Shown in pieces: positions 47,595-55,843 of a stretch of DNA of 64,000 nt. Under the pieces are notes generated by a model. It was given only the letters and a program-made list of their open reading frames with translations, made no database searches and had not been told where the DNA came from. Each line of letters begins with the position of its first letter. The first letter of the stretch is position 1. Source of the stretch: Zunongwangia sp. HGR-M22 (GTDB lineage Bacteria; Bacteroidota; Bacteroidia; Flavobacteriales; Flavobacteriaceae); contig NZ_CP115159.1 of assembly GCF_027594425.1 (NCBI RefSeq), positions 2,035,001 through 2,099,000 on the forward strand. Direction: 5' to 3'. A program made the position numbers and the translations under genes.

Positions 47595-48095
47595 TTAATA
47601 TGTGATTTCGAGAATTTCGAGTGTTCGTGTTTCGTTTCCTAATTTAAATTCTGTTGTATCTCCTATTTTTAAACCGGTCACCGCTCTAGCTATAGGTGCT
47701 ACAAACGCAATTTTTTGTTTTTTTACATCAGCTTCATCCACTCCTACAATTTGAAATTCCTGAATACTTCCATTGGAATGATTTTTCAATTTTATTTTTG
47801 CTCCAAAACGTACTTCATCTTCAGGTTGTTGATTTGGATATATAATTCTAGCGGAAGCTCTACGCTCGGCCAATAATTTTAATTTACCATCGATAACTGC
47901 CTGCGCCCTGCGCTTTTCGGTCTCATTATCTTCAGGTAATTTTGTACGTTCTCGCTCTAAATCATGTTTTTCATTTTCTAAAGCTTCAAAACCTAATGGA
48001 GTAACATAATTAGTTGCTCCTACCGGTAATGCAGCTCTTGGTGGTATTACCGGAGCTTCTTCCTGATCTTCCTCTTTTACAAACCCTCTACTCAT
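47595..48095 (-). CDS. GreA/GreB family transcription elongation factor
   Basis: A 166-residue Gre-type factor. The N-terminal coiled coil (about 30-85) starts with NYVTPLGFEALENEKHDLERE and has the acidic tip region. The C-terminal FKBP-like domain (about 90-166) includes the IVGVDEADVKKQKIAFVAPIARAVTGLKIGD block, as in GreB. It should rescue backtracked RNA polymerase by stimulating transcript cleavage. The extra first 28 residues (MSRGFVKEEDQEE) are charged and typical of GreB-like members in Bacteroidota. It heads the gre-gntK-doxX unit. Confidence 0.88.
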   Translation of the reverse strand: MSRGFVKEEDQEEAPVIPPRAALPVGATNYVTPLGFEALENEKHDLERERTKLPEDNETEKRRAQAVIDGKLKLLAERRASARIIYPNQQPEDEVRFGAKIKLKNHSNGSIQEFQIVGVDEADVKKQKIAFVAPIARAVTGLKIGDTTEFKLGNETRTLEILEITY

Positions 48096-48187
48096 TTCAT
48101 TTTCTTTTTCTAAATATAGAAGATACGAAATTTATCACAATTACTAATTCGTGCACTTATTTTTAAATCTGTTGTAAAAAAGAAGCT

Positions 48188-48195
48188 TAATTTTG
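48188..48195 (+). promoter_or_regulatory. Candidate -7 promoter element (TAATTTTG)
   Basis: A perfect TAnnTTTG 25 nt upstream of the glycosyltransferase ATG. A TTG at 48172-48174 is closer than usual (13 nt). Confidence 0.4.
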
Positions 48196-48220
48196 CTGAA
48201 ATTGATAGATTTCAAAATTC

Positions 48221-49471
48221 ATGAAAAAATTACTTGTTATTGGATATGTTTGGCCAGAACCAACTTCGTCTGCGGCAGGAAGCCGAATGCTACAATTACT
48301 GAAGTTCTTTTTGGAAGAAAATTATCACATTACTTTTGCAACAACAGCCACAACTTCAAAATATGCTTTCCAATTAGAATTATTAGGTATTGAAACCGCT
48401 AAAATCGAATTAAACAATTCTAGCTTCGATAATTTTCTTTTAGCATTGGATCCTAAAATTGTACTTTTCGATCGGTTTATGATGGAAGAGCAGTATGGTT
48501 GGCGGGTGGATAATCATTGTCCAAATGCGCTTAAAATTTTAGATACAGAAGATTTACATTTTTTAAGAAACGCTCGAAAAAAGCATTTAAATTCTAATCT
48601 CACATTAGAAGGAATAATACTAAATTCTGATTTGGCAAAACGTGAAATTGCGTCTATTTATCGTTGTGATCTTAGTTTAATTATTTCAGAATTTGAAATG
48701 GAATTACTTAAAACTCTTTTTAAAATTCCAGTTGAAATTATACAATATCTCCCCTATTTATTATCTGAAGCAGAGATCAAAAAAGCAGATTCTTCGCCAA
48801 TTTTTTCAGATCGTAAAGATTTTATGTTTATAGGTAATTTTCTACATGAACCTAATTGGGATACCGTACGCTATTTAAAACAGAGTATTTGGCCAAAAAT
48901 TAGGAAAGTTTTATCAAACGCGCAATTAAACATATACGGAGCTTACCCAAGTGAAAAGGTTTTTAATCTTCAGAATAAAAAAGAAAGTTTTTTAGTTCAT
49001 GGGCGCGCAGGAAGTGTTGACGAGGTCATGCAAAAGCATAGAATTCTGCTCGCTCCTATCCAATTTGGTGCCGGTCTTAAAGGTAAAATGATAGATGCTA
49101 TGCAAAATGGTTTACCGTCAATTACAACGAAAATTGGTGCCGAGGGAATTTCAAAAAACAATGATTGGAATGGATTTATTTGCGACACTGAAGATGAAAT
49201 TATCCAAAAATCAATTCAACTTTATACTGACCAAAAACTATGGTTGGAGAAACGGCAATACGCTGAATCTATTTTAAAAGATCGATTTTCAGCATCAAAG
49301 TATATTCCTTTTTTAAAAACACAAATCAATAATTTAGAGACAAATATAAACGATCATCGAAATAAAAACTTTACAGGTAAAATGCTGAAATTCCATAATA
49401 ATAGAAGTACTTATTTTATGTCGAAATTTATCGAAGAAAAAGAAAAGAATAAAAAATCAGAAACAATTTAA
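48221..49471 (+). CDS. Glycosyltransferase (GT-B fold, family 4-like)
   Basis: A 416-residue glycosyltransferase. The N-half begins LLVIGYVWPEPTSSAAGSRM. The C-half holds the sugar-nucleotide region with FIGNFLHEPNWD, then APIQFGAGLKGKMIDAMQNGLPSI (about 284-307), as in group 1 enzymes. A lysine-rich C-terminal tail ends the protein. The acceptor is unknown and no other glycan gene is adjacent. The protein is cytoplasmic or peripheral at the inner membrane. A terminator follows directly. Confidence 0.85.
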   Translation: MKKLLVIGYVWPEPTSSAAGSRMLQLLKFFLEENYHITFATTATTSKYAFQLELLGIETAKIELNNSSFDNFLLALDPKIVLFDRFMMEEQYGWRVDNHCPNALKILDTEDLHFLRNARKKHLNSNLTLEGIILNSDLAKREIASIYRCDLSLIISEFEMELLKTLFKIPVEIIQYLPYLLSEAEIKKADSSPIFSDRKDFMFIGNFLHEPNWDTVRYLKQSIWPKIRKVLSNAQLNIYGAYPSEKVFNLQNKKESFLVHGRAGSVDEVMQKHRILLAPIQFGAGLKGKMIDAMQNGLPSITTKIGAEGISKNNDWNGFICDTEDEIIQKSIQLYTDQKLWLEKRQYAESILKDRFSASKYIPFLKTQINNLETNINDHRNKNFTGKMLKFHNNRSTYFMSKFIEEKEKNKKSETI

Positions 49472-49478
49472 GAATATC

Positions 49479-49519
49479 AAAAAAGCCGCTTGAAAATAAT
49501 TTTTCAGCGGCTTTTTTTT
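49479..49519. terminator. Bidirectional terminator
   Basis: A GC-core hairpin (AAGCCGC and GCGGCTT) with A and T tracts on both sides and one bulged T in the stem extension, between the glycosyltransferase and convergent aspartate kinase genes. Confidence 0.85.
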
Positions 49520-49535
49520 GCAAAAGAACTAAAAT

Positions 49536-50870
49536 CTAAACCATCTGAGTGGCAAAACCTTCACTAAAAAGTTTTTGATTTAAACTTCTAAGAGTATCAA
49601 TTTTATTTTGAGTATCAACTAAAATCGAAATATTATTGCTACTTCCGCCATAGCTTATCATACGTACAGGGATATCATTTAGCAATTCAAACAATTTATA
49701 AGTAGATTTATCTTCGATCACAGATTCTCCAACAACACATATTATACTTTGATTACGATCTACGGTAATTTCACCATAGGCATTTAATTCTTCAAGAATT
49801 TGGTCTAGGTTACTCGTATTATCTATCGTTAGCGAAATAGCAATTTCAGAAGTAGTAATCATGTCGATAGATGTTTCGTAATTATCAAAAACATCAAAGA
49901 TTTTACGAAGAAAACCATGCGCCATTAGCATTCTATTTGATTTTATTTTAATGGCGGTAATATCATCTTTTGCAGCAATGGCTTTTAATCCTTTACTTTT
50001 AATTTCTGAAGATATTCTTGTTCCTGTTTTCTCTGGTGTAAATGTATTTTTCAGAAAAATTGGGATTCCCTTACTAATTACCGGTGATACTGTTTGTGGA
50101 TGAAGAATTTTTGCTCCAAAATAAGCTAACTCCGCGGCCTCTTCAAAAGTCAGTTCAGAAATTGGATGAGTTCCCTCTACATGGCGTGGATCGTTATTAT
50201 GAAAACCATCAATATCGGTCCAAATCTGCACCTCTGTTGCCCGCACTGCAGCACCAAGTATAGTTGCGGTATAATCACTTCCACCCCTTTTTAAGGTGCT
50301 AATTTCGTTTCTCTTATTGATACAAACAAATCCCTGAGTAATATATAGATCGGCAGTTTGATTTGAAATGTAATCGTCCAAAAGTTTCCCAACCTTATCG
50401 GTATCTGGATTTTCGAGGTTATGAACTTCCATAAATTCTTTAGCATCCAACCATACGTTGTTTATACCTAAAGATGTGAAATATTGAGATACGATAAAAG
50501 TAAGCATGGTTTCTCCATAAGTTACTATTTCAGCATAAACAACCTCGGTATATTCCTTATTTGCAGAAAGTAATAAATCTTGTAAACGACCCGAAACAAA
50601 AGTTTTAGTTTGCTTATTTAAGGTTTCATCATTTATCAATTGATCGATAGCTGAAAAATGGCGATCCTTAAGTTTATCTACGATATCCTGAACTTCTTCA
50701 GTTTTATTAGCCTGAACAAGATTAGATATTTCTACGAGCTCATTTGTAACACCACTCATTGCAGAAAGAACTAGTATTTTTCTTCCCTCTTCACCTAGAG
50801 CGATATTTTTTACATTCTGAATACTTTGAGGAGTACCAACTGATGTACCACCAAATTTTAAAACTTTCAT
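49536..50870 (-). CDS. Aspartate kinase
   Basis: A 444-residue monofunctional aspartokinase. KFGGTSVG (4-11) and LKRGGSDYTATILGAAV (about 193-209) form the catalytic centre. The C-terminal quarter (about 300-444) forms two ACT-type repeats for amino-acid feedback. It phosphorylates aspartate at the head of the lysine, threonine and methionine pathway. The divergent partner gene at 50971 encodes an ACT-like protein often found beside this enzyme in Bacteroidota. Confidence 0.93.
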   Translation of the reverse strand: MKVLKFGGTSVGTPQSIQNVKNIALGEEGRKILVLSAMSGVTNELVEISNLVQANKTEEVQDIVDKLKDRHFSAIDQLINDETLNKQTKTFVSGRLQDLLLSANKEYTEVVYAEIVTYGETMLTFIVSQYFTSLGINNVWLDAKEFMEVHNLENPDTDKVGKLLDDYISNQTADLYITQGFVCINKRNEISTLKRGGSDYTATILGAAVRATEVQIWTDIDGFHNNDPRHVEGTHPISELTFEEAAELAYFGAKILHPQTVSPVISKGIPIFLKNTFTPEKTGTRISSEIKSKGLKAIAAKDDITAIKIKSNRMLMAHGFLRKIFDVFDNYETSIDMITTSEIAISLTIDNTSNLDQILEELNAYGEITVDRNQSIICVVGESVIEDKSTYKLFELLNDIPVRMISYGGSSNNISILVDTQNKIDTLRSLNQKLFSEGFATQMV

Positions 50871-50939
50871 TGCTATACTTTTGATGATGCATAATTAAAA
50901 TGATAGCAACAGGAATTAAAAAAAATGATTCATTTTATA

Positions 50940-50947
50940 TACATTTG
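50940..50947 (+). promoter_or_regulatory. Candidate -7 promoter element (TACATTTG)
   Basis: A perfect TAnnTTTG match, 24 nt upstream of the ATG at 50971. The TTG element is not clear. Confidence 0.42.
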
Positions 50948-50970
50948 TACAAAATGTGTAATAATTAACA

Positions 50971-51615
50971 ATGAAAACGATAACTACCTGCGTACATGAT
51001 ATAATACGGCATCAACCATTTTTGGACGATGCTATCGCGAGAGATATCATAAATTTTAGCGGACTTGCAGAAGATTTAAGACCTGAAGTTGAGAAAGAAA
51101 TGCGTAAACCTGTTAAAACAGGTAGTATAATTATGGCATTACGGCGCTATGCCCCCAAGCGAACAAAAATTAATAAAAACAGTTTACGCGAATTGGGCGA
51201 TATAATCGTGAGATCTGGAATAACAGAATATACTTTTCTAAATTCTAAAACTATTATTGCCAACAAATCAAGATTATTAGATGCTGTAAAAGATCAAACG
51301 GGTGTCTACCTAAACTACTCGAGCAATTATCAGGAAAGTAACATTTTAGTTTCATCTTCTTTAACCGATTTGGTTGAAGATTATTTTAAAAATGAAGTAA
51401 GGGTTACTATTAAAGAAGAATTATCTTCGATCACTATTGCTTTACCAAACAATAGTAGTCAATCTGTAGGACTTTATTTCTATATCTTCAAATTATTAGC
51501 TTATGAAGGAATTCCTGTTTTCGAAATGATTTCTACTTCTAACTATTTTGCGCTATTTTTAGAGCGCGAATATGTTAACAAAGCTTTTCTACTTTTAAAT
51601 GAGATCAAGAAGTAG
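50971..51615 (+). CDS. ACT-domain-like regulatory protein beside aspartate kinase
   Basis: A 214-residue protein with no membrane segment. The first part (1-65) is a helical region (HDIIRHQPFLDDAIARDIINFSGLAEDLRPEVEKEM). The second (about 125-214) has the beta-alpha-beta look of an ACT domain (VRVTIKEELSSITIALPNNSSQSVGLYFYIFKLLAYEGIPVFEMIST). Similar proteins are annotated as aspartate-kinase-related in flavobacteria. It lacks the kinase motifs, so it is probably regulatory. It starts 100 nt from the divergent kinase gene. Confidence 0.72.
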   Translation: MKTITTCVHDIIRHQPFLDDAIARDIINFSGLAEDLRPEVEKEMRKPVKTGSIIMALRRYAPKRTKINKNSLRELGDIIVRSGITEYTFLNSKTIIANKSRLLDAVKDQTGVYLNYSSNYQESNILVSSSLTDLVEDYFKNEVRVTIKEELSSITIALPNNSSQSVGLYFYIFKLLAYEGIPVFEMISTSNYFALFLEREYVNKAFLLLNEIKK

Positions 51616-52004
51616 TTAGATTCTACCAGTAATCAAAATACACACCCGTCATAGCAACTGCAGCAATAATAATTATTATTACAATAGCGATAAAAGTTGC
51701 CCCAAACTTTGTCTTTTTATTTTTTTGTAGAATGTAATCTTCAGATTTATTATCCTCTTTATCTCTAATTTGCATCTTAGTTTTTTAAATAATATTAAAA
51801 TGAGTATTATTTTCTCAATCGTTTTTGTTGAAAACTTTGCAAAGTTAAATAAAACTTTTAGTTTTCAATTTGGATAAAAATGTAAATTATTCTTAAAAAT
51901 AAGTAAGGATTTCAAAATACAATGCCGTAATTAGTGTTATATTTTTACAAACTTAATTACGGTTGAGTTTAAGGAAAATCTCTTTATAGATAGACCTAGT
52001 TTTT
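51616..52004. other. Intergenic region (389 nt)
   Basis: Contains one small minus-strand ORF (51623-51775) and otherwise AT-rich sequence with no recognised RNA or repeat. The channel gene ends at its right edge. Confidence 0.5.
51623..51775 (-). CDS. Putative small single-pass membrane peptide (50 residues)
   Basis: An ATG-initiated 50-codon frame on the minus strand with a charged N-terminus (IRDKEDNKSEDYILQKNKKTK) and one strong hydrophobic helix of about 18 residues (ATFIAIVIIIIIAAVAMTG), ending VYFDYW. The polarity is sensible for a membrane peptide. It is convergent with the ACT-type gene, with 7 nt between the stops. No homologue family is recognised, so it may still be a chance frame in AT-rich DNA. 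Confidence 0.5.
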   Translation of the reverse strand: MQIRDKEDNKSEDYILQKNKKTKFGATFIAIVIIIIIAAVAMTGVYFDYW

Positions 52005-53078
52005 TCATTTATATTCTTTGATAAGATTTTCCCACTCCATACTCTTAAGCATTCTTACCAAAGCAGGATTTATAATTTTTACCAAATCTGAATTTTTAGG
52101 AAATGCATAACTGTAATAATCCTTTTTTAACGTTTGCTCTAAAACTTCAATATCTTTCCCCACTTCCATTTGTTCTATTGTGTAACGCAATATCGGTTCG
52201 TCGTAAACTAGCAGATCCAAATCATCATTTCGTATTAATTCTATTCCATCATTAACGCTATTTAATTTTTTAGACTTCACGTCGTAAAGATCTAAAAGCT
52301 CTGCTGCACTACTGCTCACAACTGTTCCTACGTTAAATCTATTTAAATCTGAAATTCCGCTAATCTCATCATTAATACTTTTTACCGTTAAGGAAGATGC
52401 AATACTTGCTGTAAGACTAGAGATAATGATAATGGCCATAAACATCCAAATTAGCCCAACAATTCTACCACCAGTAGTTCTAGGCGATTTATCCCCATAT
52501 CCAACGGTAGTCATCGTTACAGCACTCCACCAAAAGCCCTCTAACAGCCCTCTTCCTTTACCGCCACCAAATTCTTCGGCATTCTTTTTTCTTTCGAAAA
52601 TCCACACTAAAAAGCCGAAAATAAAAATCGTGCCTAATAATGCTAATATTGCTGAAATAAACTCCCAACTCCATAAATTCTTCAGGATATTAAACACCTG
52701 AGATTCTTTCTTTTTTGCTACACCTGTATGTGATATAAAATAAGGCTGAGAAAAATCCATTCGCTCCATACGGTTATCGGTAACCGTAATAGGATTTATA
52801 CTAAAATCTACTTCTCCACTTTCTACCGCATTTAACAGCGCGGCCAAACTTTCGTAGGTTTTATATTCAAATTTGTAATCTAAATTTTCGTTAACTAAAT
52901 TCCAGCTTTTAATGCTTAAGCCATCAAAATTACCATTTGGTTTTTGAGTCACAAAGGGTGCAGTAAGCTGCACTCCTATTTTGTAAACTTCAGGAGTAGA
53001 TTTTGTAGAATCCTGAAAAGTTTTGGCGCTAGTTATAGTAGTAAAAAACACTGATAAAAGGAATAGGTAGTATTTCAT
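52005..53078 (-). CDS. Ionotropic glutamate receptor-like potassium channel (GluR0-like)
   Basis: A 357-residue protein with a signal peptide (to about residue 18) and a periplasmic binding domain. The first lobe is about 30-125 (YKIGVQLTAPFV, then VDFSINPITVTDNRMERMDFSQPYF). A membrane section (about 137-230) contains the potassium selectivity filter TTVGYGD at 190-196. The second ligand lobe follows (about 235-350). This is the domain order of prokaryotic GluR0-type channels, so it should open on binding an amino acid. The ligand is not known. It is transcribed alone. Confidence 0.88.
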   Translation of the reverse strand: MKYYLFLLSVFFTTITSAKTFQDSTKSTPEVYKIGVQLTAPFVTQKPNGNFDGLSIKSWNLVNENLDYKFEYKTYESLAALLNAVESGEVDFSINPITVTDNRMERMDFSQPYFISHTGVAKKKESQVFNILKNLWSWEFISAILALLGTIFIFGFLVWIFERKKNAEEFGGGKGRGLLEGFWWSAVTMTTVGYGDKSPRTTGGRIVGLIWMFMAIIIISSLTASIASSLTVKSINDEISGISDLNRFNVGTVVSSSAAELLDLYDVKSKKLNSVNDGIELIRNDDLDLLVYDEPILRYTIEQMEVGKDIEVLEQTLKKDYYSYAFPKNSDLVKIINPALVRMLKSMEWENLIKEYK

Positions 53079-53149
53079 ATAAATTTCTGAAATATTTGAA
53101 AAGTAAGTAGCGAAAATTAATCAATTACAATCCATTTTCAAAACTGAAT

Positions 53150-53614
53150 TTATTCTGAAGCAACTTCAGCTTTCGTACTATCTTCTGGTTTTTTGTAATA
53201 AATCTCGAGTTTCTTTTTTCCAAAATTTTTCGCCCTTTCTATATCATTTCCCATATAAATATCTACGCGCTTTTTCCAGCGGTAATGCATTTTATCCTTC
53301 ACGACAAAAATAGAATCTAAGCCGGCGATTTTGATCTCATCATTATGGTTTATTCCCAATCCTATAAGATCTCTGGAAATGGCAACCGCATTCATACCGG
53401 GTTTTAGCGTATCGCCCCATGCGGCTAAATTGGGATTTGATCCTGCTGTTTGATATTGAACTGAGTTAAAAGCAGAAACCGTTACTTTAATTGTATCCCA
53501 ATTTTCAGTAGACTTATCAGTTACTTTTTTATCTGAAGAATTACAAGCAAAGAGCCCTAAACTTAAAAATAGAAATTGACAACACGTTTTTATTGAAATG
53601 GAAATAGAGTTCAT
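53150..53614 (-). CDS. 3D-domain lipoprotein
   Basis: A 154-residue predicted lipoprotein. The signal ends in a lipobox-like LFAC with the acylated Cys at residue 24. The mature part has the 3D-domain pattern (AWGDTLKPGMNAVAISRDL, IKIAGLDSIFVVKD, then KKRVDIYMGNDIERAKNFGKKK), a double-psi barrel also found at the end of MltA and in RlpA-like proteins. It probably acts on or binds peptidoglycan. It lies 71 nt upstream of the channel gene on the same strand, so co-transcription is possible. Confidence 0.78.
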   Translation of the reverse strand: MNSISISIKTCCQFLFLSLGLFACNSSDKKVTDKSTENWDTIKVTVSAFNSVQYQTAGSNPNLAAWGDTLKPGMNAVAISRDLIGLGINHNDEIKIAGLDSIFVVKDKMHYRWKKRVDIYMGNDIERAKNFGKKKLEIYYKKPEDSTKAEVASE

Positions 53615-54030
53615 TTTAATATCTAAATTGAGACCTAATGAGGTTCAATATAAATAATTTCTGTTTATCGTTAAAAGCTACCTTAAATTCAGATTTATAC
53701 TTCTTAAATCAAGTTTATAAGGTAATGAACTCAAAATTCATCCAATTCTGTATCATTACTGAAACGGGCACTTAGTTATCAATCTACTAAAAATAGTGTT
53801 CAGAATTGAAGAATATTAAATAAGATTATGAATTAATTTGAGTATATCTATCTGTTTTGCAGCTCTTTCGATATCCAAAATAAATAAAAGCTAAAGTTTG
53901 TTAAGAAATTACCAAGTAAACCGAATTAAATAGCAATATAGTTGTGAGTGCATTTGAGAGCTGTAACTTTGCAAACTTAATTGGCTGAAACCAAGAAGTA
54001 GGCCTTAATTAATCTTTGAAAAACAAATTT
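53615..54030. other. Intergenic region (416 nt)
   Basis: Divergent spacer between the 3D-domain lipoprotein and the FKBP isomerase genes. It holds the promoter at 53942-53971 and a short stem TTGG/CCAA (53981-53994). No ORF or RNA family was recognised in the left 300 nt. Confidence 0.5.
53942..53971 (+). promoter_or_regulatory. Bacteroidota-type promoter of the FKBP isomerase gene
   Basis: TTG at 53942-53944, a 19-nt spacer, then TAACTTTG at 53964-53971. Both elements and the spacing match the Bacteroidota sigma-A consensus. It implies a leader of about 50 nt before the ATG at 54031. Confidence 0.68.
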
Positions 54031-54462
54031 ATGAGTCAAGTAAAGCAAGATGACACTGTAAAAGTTCATTACACAGGAAAATTAACCGATGGCCAAGTAT
54101 TCGATAGCTCTGTAGATCGCGGAGAACCAATCGAATTTACTATGGGACAGGGGCAATTAATTCCTGGATTCGAAAAAGGACTTTTAGATATGGAAGTTAA
54201 CGAAAAGAAAACTATAAATATCCCTAAAGAAGAAGCTTACGGAGAGCCAAGAGAAGAACTAGTTCAAGAAGTTGAAAAAAGCCAACTTCCAGAAGATCTT
54301 GAGCCTAAAGTAGGTATGGGACTTGTTTCTAAAACTCCAGACGGTCGCGAAATGAACCTAGTGGTAAAAGAAGTAAAAGAAGATTCTATTGTTGTAGATG
54401 GGAATCACCCATTAGCAGGGAAAGATTTAGTATTTGATCTTGAGGTAGTAGAGATCAAATAA
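54031..54462 (+). CDS. FKBP-type peptidyl-prolyl isomerase (SlyD-like)
   Basis: A protein of about 143 residues from the ATG at 54031 (a TTG at 54016 is less likely). The FKBP fold is clear: VHYTGKLTDGQVFDSS, then MGQGQLIPGFEKGLLDMEVNEKKTI. The inserted flap (about 65-125) is as in SlyD, but the metal-binding His-rich tail is absent. It folds proline-containing or nascent proteins in the cytoplasm. It has a well-formed promoter upstream and a perfect 16-bp terminator downstream, so it is a single-gene unit. Confidence 0.93.
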   Translation: MSQVKQDDTVKVHYTGKLTDGQVFDSSVDRGEPIEFTMGQGQLIPGFEKGLLDMEVNEKKTINIPKEEAYGEPREELVQEVEKSQLPEDLEPKVGMGLVSKTPDGREMNLVVKEVKEDSIVVDGNHPLAGKDLVFDLEVVEIK

Positions 54463-54483
54463 GCAATCTACCACAACAATTAT

Positions 54484-54523
54484 AAAAAATCCCTTTTTGG
54501 TCAATTCAAAAAGGGATTTTTTT
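54484..54523 (+). terminator. Terminator after the FKBP gene
   Basis: A perfect 16-bp stem (54484-54499 with 54507-54522) with a 7-nt loop and a T run. Confidence 0.92.
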
Positions 54524-54652
54524 ATGCAATTCATTTCGATTTCAAAAAATACTATTAAATCCCTGCCTTCAAGACTTAAGCTTTTTATAAAATTCTTTCC
54601 AGCAGCTTTTATAGATTGTATCTTTATTTCAAACTAAAAACAAAAAATTATT

Positions 54653-55066
54653 ATGATAAGAAAAGCGAGCGCAGTTTGGAAAGGAACATTAAAAGAAGGT
54701 AAAGGTAATTTATCTACAGAGAGTGGTGTACTTAACGAAACTCAATATTCGTACAAAACCAGATTTGAAGACGGAAAAGGAACAAATCCCGAAGAATTAA
54801 TAGGTGCAGCACATTCTGGATGTTTTACCATGCAATTATCAGCTTTTTTAGCTGAAGAGGATTTTCCTGCTGAATCTTTAGAAACAAAAAGTGAAATCAC
54901 TTTCAAAGACGGAGTTGTTTCTAAATCACATCTTATTTTAGAAGGTAAAGTTCCAAATATTTCTGAAGAGAAGTTCCTTGAAATCGCTAATAATGCGAAA
55001 GAAAAATGTCCTCTTTCAAAATTACTTGATACAGAGATTACTTTAGATGCTAAACTTTTAAAGTAA
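54653..55066 (+). CDS. OsmC-family peroxiredoxin
   Basis: A 137-residue OsmC-type enzyme. The reactive cysteines are C57 (AAHSGCFTMQL) and C119 (KEKCPLSKLL), in the spacing expected for the thiol pair. It reduces organic hydroperoxides in the cytoplasm. It matches the OsmC subgroup and not the Ohr group by its opening (KASAVWKGTLKEGKG). A near-consensus TATCTTTA lies about 30 nt upstream, and a strong terminator follows. Confidence 0.93.
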   Translation: MIRKASAVWKGTLKEGKGNLSTESGVLNETQYSYKTRFEDGKGTNPEELIGAAHSGCFTMQLSAFLAEEDFPAESLETKSEITFKDGVVSKSHLILEGKVPNISEEKFLEIANNAKEKCPLSKLLDTEITLDAKLLK

Positions 55067-55083
55067 GATTTAAAATATAATGC

Positions 55084-55117
55084 AAAAAAAGTCCGGATAA
55101 TTTCCCGGACTTTTTTT
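55084..55117. terminator. Bidirectional terminator
   Basis: A perfect 13-bp stem (55084-55096 with 55105-55117) and an 8-nt loop, between osmC and the convergent amidohydrolase operon. Confidence 0.9.
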
Positions 55118-55165
55118 ATGCTAATTATAGCGCTTAAAATAACTTGAAAAATAATTAGAAGTTTC

Positions 55166-55843
55166 CTACAAACTTGCCTTCAAACTATTTTTTATTTCGA
55201 ACATTAAAGATTTAGGAAAAGTATTTCTTTTTGCCAATTTTTGATTCACCTCCAACTCTATCCCAATGTAATTCTTGGGAAATTTACGACGGAGATACGT
55301 TGTAAAACCATCTGCCTTTCCCAAATAAGGATAATTGAACCTAATTTTAATATCCAACTCTTTAGCTAAATTAAGTTTCCAGATTTGAGCAAACTTTTTT
55401 TCAGCTTTACGAGATGGATCGTACAACAAACCCAAATCAGTATTTCGCTCTATCCCATTAAGAATTGGTGTAAAACTATGTACCGAAATATGTACGACTT
55501 GCTCTCCAACTTTAATTAATTCTGAAATACATTTCTCAACTTTATTTCTATATGTTAAATAATATAAATTGATGAGATCCCTTTTTTCTTGCTTAGCCAA
55601 AGATTTAGAATATTCGGAAAATAAGTTGGGATGATGCAAAGAGCGGTTTGGCTCGATCAATAATCGGCTAAATTTATAGGTAAAACTGAAATCTGAAATT
55701 TCTAATAGCTCCTGAAATAATCTGAACGCTCCAGGATCGTAAGCGCGATGTGTTGTCCAAACCAAATCTTGGTCGTTCTTTAAGTAAGCAAATTTTTGCG
55801 GCAATACATTACTGGCATGCTCGCAACTAAGTATTAGTTTCAA
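55166..55843 (-). CDS. N-formylglutamate amidohydrolase-family zinc enzyme
   Basis: A 225-residue member of the N-formylglutamate deformylase-like zinc amidohydrolases. It has SCEHASN (6-12), the EPNRSLHHPNLFSEYSK block (about 66-82) and HISVHSFTPILNG (about 119-131), with the histidines that hold metal. The family can hydrolyse N-formylglutamate or other N-acyl amino acids and peptides. Here its gene is last in an operon with a GCS2 ligase (4-nt overlap) and an ATP-grasp ligase, so a peptide or amino-acid conjugate is the likelier substrate. Confidence 0.85.
   Translation of the reverse strand: MKLILSCEHASNVLPQKFAYLKNDQDLVWTTHRAYDPGAFRLFQELLEISDFSFTYKFSRLLIEPNRSLHHPNLFSEYSKSLAKQEKRDLINLYYLTYRNKVEKCISELIKVGEQVVHISVHSFTPILNGIERNTDLGLLYDPSRKAEKKFAQIWKLNLAKELDIKIRFNYPYLGKADGFTTYLRRKFPKNYIGIELEVNQKLAKRNTFPKSLMFEIKNSLKASL

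Noticed and set aside
53981-53994. TTGG/CCAA stem upstream of the FKBP gene as a riboswitch
   Set aside because: The stem is only 4 bp, matches no riboswitch class that I recognise, and lies in an ordinary short leader.
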